Origin: JAMOBE01 sp039908285 | GTDB taxonomy: Bacteria > Pseudomonadota > Alphaproteobacteria > Rhodospirillales > Rhodospirillaceae | DNA length: 10,797 bases | Direction: 5' to 3' | Assembly (NCBI GenBank): GCA_039908285.1 | Contig: JAMOBE010000113.1 | Span: 1-10,797, forward strand | Part shown: in pieces, positions 5,129-10,797 of the stretch | How the letters are laid out: the number at the start of each line of letters is the position of its first letter | Numbering within the stretch: position 1 is the stretch's first letter | The notes under the pieces: model-generated | What the model was told of the DNA's origin: nothing | What the model saw: only the letters and a program-made list of their open reading frames with translations | Database searches by the model: none | Made by a program: the position numbers and the translations under genes

Positions 5129-6475
5129 GTGGCAAAGTTCTTCCGACCGAAGAAAGCCGCAGGTGCCGCTCTGCTCTTGGGCGTGTGTGCGTTTCTGGCC
5201 TCTCTTCCAGTCGCCGTTCCGTCGGCGCGGGCGCAAGGGTACGCGCCGTCGGCGCGGACCCAGGGGTACTCCGACGGCTCGTCGTCCAGCGTCATGGTGG
5301 ACCTGACGGTGCTGGACGAGTTCGGTCCGACGCCGACCCTGCCCAATCTGCTGATTCCGGGGGTACGGGCGTCCGCCCGCGATCCCGCCGTCATTCCGCG
5401 GGTTCCCGGGGTGCCGGAGCGGCGACCAGAGGTCGCCAGAAGCGCTCCGCGACCAGAGGTCGCAATTGCTGCTCCGCGACCAGAGGTCGCGATTGCTGCT
5501 CCGCGACCGGAGGTCGCGAGAAGCGCACCAAGTGCCAAGGTGGTCAGGGAGTCCCTCGGCACCCGCTCGGCGGCCCTCGATACCGAGGCCAGGGCCGTGC
5601 CGGCCTCTCCCCGGCTGAAGCCGCCGGTGATCGAGGAGCGCATGCCCGAGCCGCCGAAACCGAAACCGAAAGCGGAGCGCAAGGTTGACCGGCCGCTTGA
5701 GGATCGGCCCCCTGAGGATCGGCCCCCCGAGGGACTTGCGGCGAAGGCACCGCCCGTCCCGACAGCCAGACCGTCCGAGCCGCCCCGGCGCCGCGACCGT
5801 GACCATGACCGCCCGGTCGAGCCGATGACCGCCCGGGTCATGCCGAAGCCGGCGCCTTCGCCGGTGCCGGCCGAGGTCTCGTCCCGCGAGGAGCCTCGCG
5901 AGGTTCCGGTTGAGGTCGCGCCTCCGCCGCCTCCGCCTCCGCCACCTCCATCTCCGGCCGCCGCCGCTCCTCCCCCGCCGGTGGTTGTAAAGGCGCCGCC
6001 GCGCGAAATACCAGTGGCGGTGATGACGCCTCCGCCTTCGCCACCACCTCCGACGGTGCCGGAACTGCCGCTGGTCGAGGCGCCGCCGCGGCCGAAGGCG
6101 CCCGACACCCAGCAGCTCGCGTCCCTGGCGGCTCCGTCTCCCGCCGCATCGGTGTCGGCCCGCGACGACAAGGTGACGGTGACCTTCGCCGACGGCCAGA
6201 ACAAGGTGACCGACGACGCCAAGGCGGAAATCAAGGCGCTGGCGGCGCGGATGCTGGGCAACCCGGACATCAAGGTGCAGCTTCTCGCCTATGCCGCCGG
6301 CGACGACGCCACGGCCAGCAAGGCCCGACGCATGTCCCTGTCGCGGGCGCTGAGCGTGCGGGCCTTCATGATGGAGCAGGATATCTCCTCAAGCCGCATC
6401 GAGGTCCGCGCCATGGGCCACAAGGTCCGGGAGGGACCGGCCGATCGCGTCGACATCGTCGTCACCCAGCGTTGA
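5129..6475 (+). CDS. Secreted Pro-rich protein with C-terminal OmpA-like domain
   Basis: 448 aa from GTG 5129, with GGCAGGAG 8 nt upstream; this start gives a clean signal peptide (basic FRPKK, hydrophobic 10-30, cleavage after SARA at 35). A longer in-phase GTG at 5090 lacks a ribosome site. Residues about 36-330 are a low-complexity stalk: duplicated PSARxQGY at the signal cleavage site, four RPEVAxxAP repeats (99-134), three DRPxE repeats (187-201), and a Pro run at 265-274. The OmpA-like domain is about 340-447 (VTVTFADGQNKVTDDAKAEIKALA, then SLSRALSVRAFM). In OmpA an Asp and an Arg bind diaminopimelate of peptidoglycan; here the GHTD motif is replaced by AYAAGDD, the Arg is kept (R406 or R411), and the final NRRV becomes ADRVDIVV. 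It probably spans periplasm and contacts the wall, alongside the channel and MotB-like proteins encoded downstream. Confidence 0.85.
   Translation: MAKFFRPKKAAGAALLLGVCAFLASLPVAVPSARAQGYAPSARTQGYSDGSSSSVMVDLTVLDEFGPTPTLPNLLIPGVRASARDPAVIPRVPGVPERRPEVARSAPRPEVAIAAPRPEVAIAAPRPEVARSAPSAKVVRESLGTRSAALDTEARAVPASPRLKPPVIEERMPEPPKPKPKAERKVDRPLEDRPPEDRPPEGLAAKAPPVPTARPSEPPRRRDRDHDRPVEPMTARVMPKPAPSPVPAEVSSREEPREVPVEVAPPPPPPPPPPSPAAAAPPPPVVVKAPPREIPVAVMTPPPSPPPPTVPELPLVEAPPRPKAPDTQQLASLAAPSPAASVSARDDKVTVTFADGQNKVTDDAKAEIKALAARMLGNPDIKVQLLAYAAGDDATASKARRMSLSRALSVRAFMMEQDISSSRIEVRAMGHKVREGPADRVDIVVTQR
5219..5272 (+). repeat. 27-bp duplication at the signal-peptide cleavage site
   Basis: Two diverged 27-bp copies (5219-5245 and 5246-5272) encode PSARAQGYA and PSARTQGYS. 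The first copy holds the predicted signal peptidase site (SARA before Gln36). In the second the Ala at -1 is Thr, so only the first should be cleaved. The unit length equals that of the repeat further into the gene. Confidence 0.7.
5422..5529 (+). repeat. Four in-frame 27-bp tandem repeats (RPEVAxxAP)
   Basis: Units start at 5422, 5449, 5476 and 5503, exactly 27 bp apart. Each begins with a 15-bp palindromic motif: GCGACC, a 3-nt centre (AGA or GGA), GGTCGC. The encoded 9-residue unit alternates RS and IA in its variable part (RS, IA, IA, RS). The hairpin potential of each unit may have promoted slippage or recombination. At protein level the repeat extends a Pro-rich periplasmic stalk. Confidence 0.9.
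5687..5731 (+). repeat. Three in-frame 15-bp tandem repeats (DRPxE)
   Basis: Units at 5687-5701, 5702-5716 and 5717-5731 encode DRPLE, DRPPE and DRPPE. The second and third units differ at a single base. They extend the charged Pro-rich stalk of the OmpA-domain protein, next to a KPKPK run. Confidence 0.85.
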
Positions 6476-6573
6476 CAGGAGCCCTGCGGTAAAGCCATCA
6501 TCGTTGCGACTGCCGCCGACGGAAGTGGGGGGCTGGCCGTGAGAGTGATGGTCGTCAGGGGAGGCCAACAACC

Positions 6574-7674
6574 ATGAACCGTCCTCGTCGGTTCCTGCTG
6601 CGCATGGCCCTGTTCCTCGGAGCGGTGCTGGGAGTCGTCGGACTCCTGTACCCGGCCGTGGAGCGGGCCTTCATGGTCAATCCGGGCCTGAACGGCCTGA
6701 TCGTCGGCATCATCGTCATCGGCATCGTGATGAACGTCCGCCAGGTGCTGATGCTGGGGCCGGAGAACGCCTGGCTCGAGAGCTTCCGGCGGGGACAGAC
6801 TCCGGTGTCGACCACGTCCCGCCTGCGGCTTCTGGCGCCGATGGCCCGCATGCTGGGCGAGCACCGGGAGCGCTTCGCCCTGTCGACCACGGCGACGCGG
6901 TCGCTTCTCGACAGCATTTCCTCGCGCCTTGACGAATCCCGCGACATTTCCCGCTATTTCGTCGGCCTGTGCATCTTTCTCGGGCTGCTCGGCACGTTCT
7001 GGGGCCTGCTGGAGACGGTGGCCAGCATCGGCGACGTCATCCGCGGCCTGACCATTACCGGCGACGACGTGGCGGCGGTCTTCAACGACCTGAAGCGGGG
7101 GCTGGAATCGCCGCTGGCGGGCATGGGCACGGCGTTCTCCTCCTCGCTGCTGGGCCTGTCGGGGTCGCTGGTGCTGGGGTTCCTGGACCTGCAGGCGTCG
7201 CAGGCCCAGAACGACTTCTACAACGGGCTCGAGGACTGGCTGGCCAGCCAGACCCGGCTGGGCGGCGGGGCGATCGGCGATGGCGGTGAACAGTCGGTGC
7301 CGGCCTACATCCAGGCCCTGCTGGAGCAGACCGCCGACAGCCTGTCGGACCTCCAGCACACCCTGGCCCGGGGAGAGGAAGACCGGGCCGCCACCAACGT
7401 TCACCTGCGGGCCTTCGCCGAAAAGGTCACGACCCTGGCCGACCAGACGCAGGCCGGGCAGGCCCTGTTGCAGCGGTTCGCCGAGGTGGGAAGCGGTGGC
7501 GGAAGCCTTGACGAGGCCACCCGCGGCCATATCCGCAATCTCGATGCGACCCTGGTTCGCCTGGTCGAGGAGATGGCCACCGGCCGCGAGCGGATGATCA
7601 AGGACATCCGCAGCGAGATCAAGCTCCTGGCCCGTACCATCGCCGCCCTCGCCGAGGAGGCGGAGCGCCAGTAG
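6574..7674 (+). CDS. MotA/TolQ/ExbB-type proton channel protein with long tail
   Basis: 366 aa; ATG 6574 is preceded by GGGGAGG. Four membrane helices are visible at about 7-27, 38-58, 127-150 (FLGLLGTFWGLLETVASI) and 185-206 (AFSSSLLGLSGSLVLGFLDL). The motif LGTFWGLLETV followed by LESPLAGMGTAFSSSLLGL is typical of the MotA/TolQ/ExbB superfamily, whose pentamers surround a MotB/TolR/ExbD dimer and use proton or sodium flow to do work. A cytoplasmic segment (about 60-125) separates helices 2 and 3. About 160 mostly helical, charged residues follow helix 4 (207-366), longer than the tail of TolQ or ExbB and reminiscent of ZorA-type tails. The gene is 98 nt after the OmpA-domain gene and 37 nt before the MotB-like gene, so the three are probably one operon. 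Flagellar MotA identity is unlikely: helix spacing and motifs differ and no flagellar genes are nearby. Confidence 0.88.
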   Translation: MNRPRRFLLRMALFLGAVLGVVGLLYPAVERAFMVNPGLNGLIVGIIVIGIVMNVRQVLMLGPENAWLESFRRGQTPVSTTSRLRLLAPMARMLGEHRERFALSTTATRSLLDSISSRLDESRDISRYFVGLCIFLGLLGTFWGLLETVASIGDVIRGLTITGDDVAAVFNDLKRGLESPLAGMGTAFSSSLLGLSGSLVLGFLDLQASQAQNDFYNGLEDWLASQTRLGGGAIGDGGEQSVPAYIQALLEQTADSLSDLQHTLARGEEDRAATNVHLRAFAEKVTTLADQTQAGQALLQRFAEVGSGGGSLDEATRGHIRNLDATLVRLVEEMATGRERMIKDIRSEIKLLARTIAALAEEAERQ

Positions 7675-7711
7675 CCACGCCAACCACCCCCACCATCACG
7701 GGTCCGTCACC

Positions 7712-8923
7712 ATGGCAGCCCTGCAACGGCGCCCCCGCCGCACGGTCGATATCTGGCCAGGCTTCGTCGATGCCCTGTCCACGCTGCTGATCATCATCAT
7801 CTTCGTGCTGATGGTGTTCGTGCTGGCGCAGTTCCTGCTGAGCTTCGCCATCACCGGCCGCGACCAGACCATCGGCAGCCTGGGCCAGCAGGTGAAGGAG
7901 CTTGGCGACCTGTTGTCGCTGGAGCGCCGCGCCGCCGACGGGTTGCGTCTCGACGTCGGCCGGCTCTCGGCCGAGCTGAAGGCGGCGACGGCGGAACTGG
8001 AGGGCATGGTGGCCATCCGGGCGGAGCGTGACGACCTGGCGGCCCGCCTCCGCGACATCACCGTCCGGGTCGAGGCCGCCGACCGCCTGGCCGCCGACCT
8101 GGCCGAGGCCAACCGGACCATCGAGGTGGACAAGGAAAAGATCAAGGTCCAGCTCGACGAACTCCTGCTGCTGCGCACCGACATCGAGGCCCTGCGGGCG
8201 CTGAAGACCGACCTCGAGGCCAAGGTCCGGGATCTGGGGGCCAAGGTGTCCGAGCAGGAAGGAGGGCTCGCCAAGGAACGGGAACTGTCGAAGGAGGCCC
8301 GCGCCCACGCCGCCCTGCTGAATCAGCAGCTTGAGGCCATCCGTCAGGAACTGGTGCGCCTCAACGCCGCCCTCGCCGCCTCCGAGGCACTGAACAAGGA
8401 CCAGAAGACCCAGATCGCCTCCCTGGGCCAGCGCCTCAACCAGGCCCTCGCCAGCAAGGTGGAGGAACTGTCCCGCTACCGCTCCGAGTTTTTCGGCCGT
8501 CTGCGCGAGGTTCTGGGCAAGGATCCGCGCATCCGCATCGACGGTGACCGCTTCGTGTTCCAGTCGGAGGTGCTGTTCTCAACCGGTTCGGCCGAACTGG
8601 GCGAGGAGGGCCAGGCCCAGCTTGGGCGCCTCGCCACCACCCTTTTGGACCTGACGAAGCGCATCCCGACGGGCGTCAACTGGATCCTCAGGGTGGACGG
8701 TCATACCGACCGCCTGCCCATCGCCACCGACCGCTATCCGTCGAATTGGGAACTGTCGTCGGCCCGCGCCCTGTCGGTGGTCAGGTTCCTGACCACCCGG
8801 GGGATTCCCGCCGAACGGCTGGCGGCCACAGGCTTTGGCGAGTACCAGCCGATCGACGGCGGAAGCGACGAAATCGCCCTCCGGCGCAACCGCCGCATCG
8901 AGTTGAAGCTCGACCAGAGGTAA
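7712..8923 (+). CDS. MotB-like stator partner: TM, coiled coil, OmpA domain
   Basis: 403 aa. A short basic cytoplasmic N terminus leads into WPGFVDALSTLL and a single membrane helix (about 21-44). Asp20 matches the ion-carrying Asp of MotB, TolR and ExbD. Residues about 52-250 are heptad-like, rich in Leu, Glu, Lys and Ala, and predict a long coiled coil of nearly 200 residues, far longer than the MotB linker. Residues about 275-402 are a complete OmpA-like peptidoglycan-binding domain (FSTGSAEL, DGHTDRLP at 329-336, ELSSARALSVVRFL, and terminal RRNRRIELKL) with the Asp and Arg expected to bind diaminopimelate. It should pair with the upstream channel protein as an ion-driven complex anchored to the wall. 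The stop precedes the TPR gene by 10 nt. The ribosome site at ATG 7712 is weak, suggesting translation follows that of the upstream gene. Confidence 0.9.
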   Translation: MAALQRRPRRTVDIWPGFVDALSTLLIIIIFVLMVFVLAQFLLSFAITGRDQTIGSLGQQVKELGDLLSLERRAADGLRLDVGRLSAELKAATAELEGMVAIRAERDDLAARLRDITVRVEAADRLAADLAEANRTIEVDKEKIKVQLDELLLLRTDIEALRALKTDLEAKVRDLGAKVSEQEGGLAKERELSKEARAHAALLNQQLEAIRQELVRLNAALAASEALNKDQKTQIASLGQRLNQALASKVEELSRYRSEFFGRLREVLGKDPRIRIDGDRFVFQSEVLFSTGSAELGEEGQAQLGRLATTLLDLTKRIPTGVNWILRVDGHTDRLPIATDRYPSNWELSSARALSVVRFLTTRGIPAERLAATGFGEYQPIDGGSDEIALRRNRRIELKLDQR

Positions 8924-8933
8924 TACCCCCCCG

Positions 8934-10797
8934 ATGGCGACGATCACGGAAGCCTTTGACCTGGCGCTCGACCACCAGCGCAGCGGCCGCCTGGCCGAGG
9001 CGGAGGCGATCTATCACCGCATCCTGGGGGCGGTGCCCGACCATCCCTCGGCCCTCCACCTGCTTGGCCTGATCGCCCACCAGCGGGGCCAGGGCGAGAT
9101 GGCACTCGGCCTCATCGGCCGCGCCATCGCCCGGCAGCCCGATTATCCGGAGGCCCACAATGATCTCGGCCTGGTGCTGCAGACGGCGGGGCGGACCGGG
9201 GAGGCCGTCGGGCACTACCGGCTGGCCATCGCCGCCCGGCCCGATGACGCCGCCGCGCTGTTCAATCTCGGCACGGCTCTCGCGACGCTGAAGCGCCCGG
9301 AGGAGGCCGTCGACGCTTTCCGCCGGGTGGTGGCGCTGCGGCCCAGGGATGCGGACGCCTGGTTCAGCCTGGGCGTGGCGCTTCGGGAGCAGGCGCTCCT
9401 GGAGGAGGCGGCCACCGCCTTTTACGCCGCCATCGCCGCCGATCCCGGCCAGGCGCGTTTCCACAACGACCTTGGCAACGTCCTCCACGCCCTGGGCCAG
9501 GCCGAGGCCGCCGCCGACTGCTATCGACTGGCGCTGATTCTGGCTCCCGACCATGCCGAGGCTCACAGCAATCTCGGCAACGCCCTGCAAACCCTGAACC
9601 GACCTGAAGAAGCCCTGGCCGCCTATCGGGCAGCCCTGAGGCTCCGTCCCGACTTCGCCGAGGCCCACAACAATCTCGGCACCGTCCTCGATCGGCTGGG
9701 GGAGGTGGACCAGGCCATCGCCGCCTACCGCCGCTCCATCGCCCTCGACCCCGACTGCGCCGAGGTGCACGGCAGCCTGGCCCTGGCCCTGCTGCTGACC
9801 GGGGAGTTCGCCGACGGCTGGGAGGAATACGAGTGGCGCTGGCGGCTCGCCGAGGCGCGGCCGCGCACCTTCGACGAACCACGGTGGCGGGGCGAGCCCC
9901 TTGGCGACCGGACGCTGCTGGTGTGGGCGGAGCAGGGCCTGGGCGATACCCTCCAGTTCGCCCGCTATCTGCCGCTGATCGAAGGCCGCGCCCACCACAT
10001 CGTCTTCGAGGTGCAGAGGCCCCTGGTCCGGCTGCTGCGGAGTTGGTTCGGCGACAGGGTGGTGACCGCCGGGGATGACCTGCCGCCGTTCGATGTCCAG
10101 ATCCCGCTGCTCAGCCTGCCACGGCTGCTCGGCACCGACCTCGCCACCATTCCCGGGCCGCTCGCGGGGCTTGGCGCCGATCCGCAGGCGGTGCGAGCCT
10201 GGAAGACCCGGCTGGGAGAGAGCCGGCCGGGGGAGACCCGGGCCTTGCGCGTCGGCCTGGCCTGGGCCGGCAACCCCGGCAATATCAGGGACCGGCGGCG
10301 CTCTCTCCCCTTCGCCCACCTGGAACGGCTGCTCGATATTCCGGGGGTCGCGTTCTACTCGTTCCAGTTCGGGGAGCGCGCCGGCGACCCGGAGGCCCTG
10401 CGGCCGGGAGCCGTCGCTGACTTCGCCGGCGACATCGCCGACTTCGCCGAAGAGGCGGCGGCCCTCGCCTGCATGGATCTGGTGGTGACGGTGGACACGG
10501 TGGTCGCCCACCTGGCGGGCTCGCTGGGAGTGCCGGTGTGGATCATGCTGCCCTTCGTGCCCGACTGGCGCTGGCTAAAGGGGCGGGACGACAGCCCGTG
10601 GTATCCGACGGCGCGCCTGATCCGCCAGCCGGCACGGGGTGACTGGGACGCGGTGGTGGCGCAGGTGGACGCCGACCTGCGGCGGCTCGTGGCGTCGAAT
10701 GGCGCTTCTAACACCCTTCTCCCTCTCCCCCCCCTTCAGGGGGGAGAGGGTTTGGGTGAGGGGGGCGCGAAGCTCCCAAGATGGTACCGGGTGGGGG
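8934..10797 (+). CDS. TPR protein with GT9/heptosyltransferase-like domain, 3' open
   Basis: At least 621 codons; the frame from ATG 8934 has no stop before the window ends. Residues 1-310 form nine TPR-type units, the last eight exactly 34 residues each with no insertions (typical unit EAHNNLGTVLDRLG...AIAAYRRSIALDPDCA). Residues about 311-590 resemble the C-terminal domain often fused to TPRs in spirilla: PRWRGEPL, LLVWAEQGLGDTLQFARYLP (the G-D turn of GT-B enzymes), VGLAWAGNP, then MDLVVTVDTVVAHLAGSLGVPVWIMLP, which matches the sugar-nucleotide-binding end of GT9/heptosyltransferases. A sugar-transfer role, perhaps on envelope glycans or proteins, is inferred. From about residue 593 the frame enters a hairpin repeat (LLPLPPLQGGEGLGEGG), so the present C terminus is probably not ancestral. 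The ribosome site is weak (AGAGG, 13 nt upstream); the gene follows the MotB-like gene by 10 nt. Confidence 0.85.
   Translation, partial: MATITEAFDLALDHQRSGRLAEAEAIYHRILGAVPDHPSALHLLGLIAHQRGQGEMALGLIGRAIARQPDYPEAHNDLGLVLQTAGRTGEAVGHYRLAIAARPDDAAALFNLGTALATLKRPEEAVDAFRRVVALRPRDADAWFSLGVALREQALLEEAATAFYAAIAADPGQARFHNDLGNVLHALGQAEAAADCYRLALILAPDHAEAHSNLGNALQTLNRPEEALAAYRAALRLRPDFAEAHNNLGTVLDRLGEVDQAIAAYRRSIALDPDCAEVHGSLALALLLTGEFADGWEEYEWRWRLAEARPRTFDEPRWRGEPLGDRTLLVWAEQGLGDTLQFARYLPLIEGRAHHIVFEVQRPLVRLLRSWFGDRVVTAGDDLPPFDVQIPLLSLPRLLGTDLATIPGPLAGLGADPQAVRAWKTRLGESRPGETRALRVGLAWAGNPGNIRDRRRSLPFAHLERLLDIPGVAFYSFQFGERAGDPEALRPGAVADFAGDIADFAEEAAALACMDLVVTVDTVVAHLAGSLGVPVWIMLPFVPDWRWLKGRDDSPWYPTARLIRQPARGDWDAVVAQVDADLRRLVASNGASNTLLPLPPLQGGEGLGEGGAKLPRWYRVG
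10712..10758. repeat. G/C-rich dispersed-type hairpin repeat
   Basis: CCCTCTCCCCCC (10721-10732) pairs with GGGGGGAGAGGG (10739-10750) around a 6-nt loop. An outer pair CACCC/GGGTG (10712-10716 and 10754-10758) lies beyond a small internal loop. The sequence type (CCCTCTCCCC...GGGGAGAGGG followed by TTTGGGTGAGGG) is a widespread intergenic repeat in GC-rich proteobacteria, from general memory. Here it lies inside the open TPR frame and is translated on paper. It could act as a transcription terminator or RNA-stabilising stem. Confidence 0.75.

Noticed and set aside
5422..5529. CRISPR-like array because of regular palindromic repeats
   Set aside because: Units are contiguous at 27 bp with near-identical 'spacers', in frame within a protein; no cas genes are present.
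4999..6273. Minus-strand 424-residue Gly/Ser/Thr-rich frame
   Set aside because: Its low-complexity sequence is the antisense of the Pro-rich OmpA-domain gene, which has the signal peptide and folded domain.
6472..6501. Promoter for the channel gene with perfect TTGACA at 6472-6477
   Set aside because: The best -10 at a permitted distance is CATCAT after 18 bp, and the hexamer overlaps the upstream stop codon; operon read-through is simpler.
5129..8923. Zorya anti-phage defence system
   Set aside because: The channel and stator architecture is ZorA/ZorB-like, but no helicase, nuclease or other Zorya effector is encoded nearby; the next gene is a TPR/glycosyltransferase-like protein, and the cluster looks like ordinary chromosome in codon use.

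Overview
The window looks like chromosome from a GC-rich alphaproteobacterium, most likely of the Rhodospirillales (Magnetospirillum-like). The grounds are strong G/C third-position bias in every gene, an MotB-like membrane protein with the WPGFVDALSTLL segment that I associate with alphaproteobacteria, and a TPR/glycosyltransferase-like protein of a type common in these spirilla. The genus is inference. No rRNA, tRNA, transposase, phage gene or CRISPR array is visible.

Layout, left to right. (1) 1-150 is a dense run of palindromes just downstream of a small minus-strand lipoprotein gene (156-656). (2) A comparatively AT-rich intergenic region (657-876) separates that gene from a plus-strand two-component operon: an OmpR-type response regulator (877-1623) overlapping by 14 nt a membrane histidine kinase (1610-3133). 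(3) The kinase gene converges on glpD (3173-4783, minus), FAD-dependent glycerol-3-phosphate dehydrogenase. A 30-bp tandem duplication lies in the convergence zone and supplies the last codons and stop of glpD. (4) A 345-bp divergent control region (4784-5128) holds a good sigma-70-like promoter for glpD with a near-perfect palindrome over its -35 element. (5) From 5129 a plus-strand cluster runs to the right edge: a secreted Pro-rich OmpA-domain protein with 9-residue repeats, a MotA/TolQ/ExbB-type four-helix channel protein with a long cytoplasmic tail, a MotB-like coiled-coil protein with its own OmpA domain, and a nine-TPR protein fused to a GT9/heptosyltransferase-like domain, still open at the last base.

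The most interesting unit is the 5129-8923 cluster. It has all the parts of an ion-driven envelope motor: a stator channel, a plug/peptidoglycan-anchor subunit with the conserved membrane Asp, and an extra OmpA-domain periplasmic partner. No flagellar, Tol-Pal, TonB or Zorya effector genes lie nearby. It resembles MotAB, TolQR-Pal and ZorAB in architecture, but its substrate and output cannot be read from the sequence. The TPR/glycosyltransferase-like gene follows after 10 nt and may be co-transcribed.

Several small repeats sit in or beside coding ends: the 30-bp duplication at the glpD 3' end, the 27-bp and 15-bp in-frame repeats of the OmpA-domain gene, and a G/C-rich hairpin repeat read through by the 3' end of the TPR gene.
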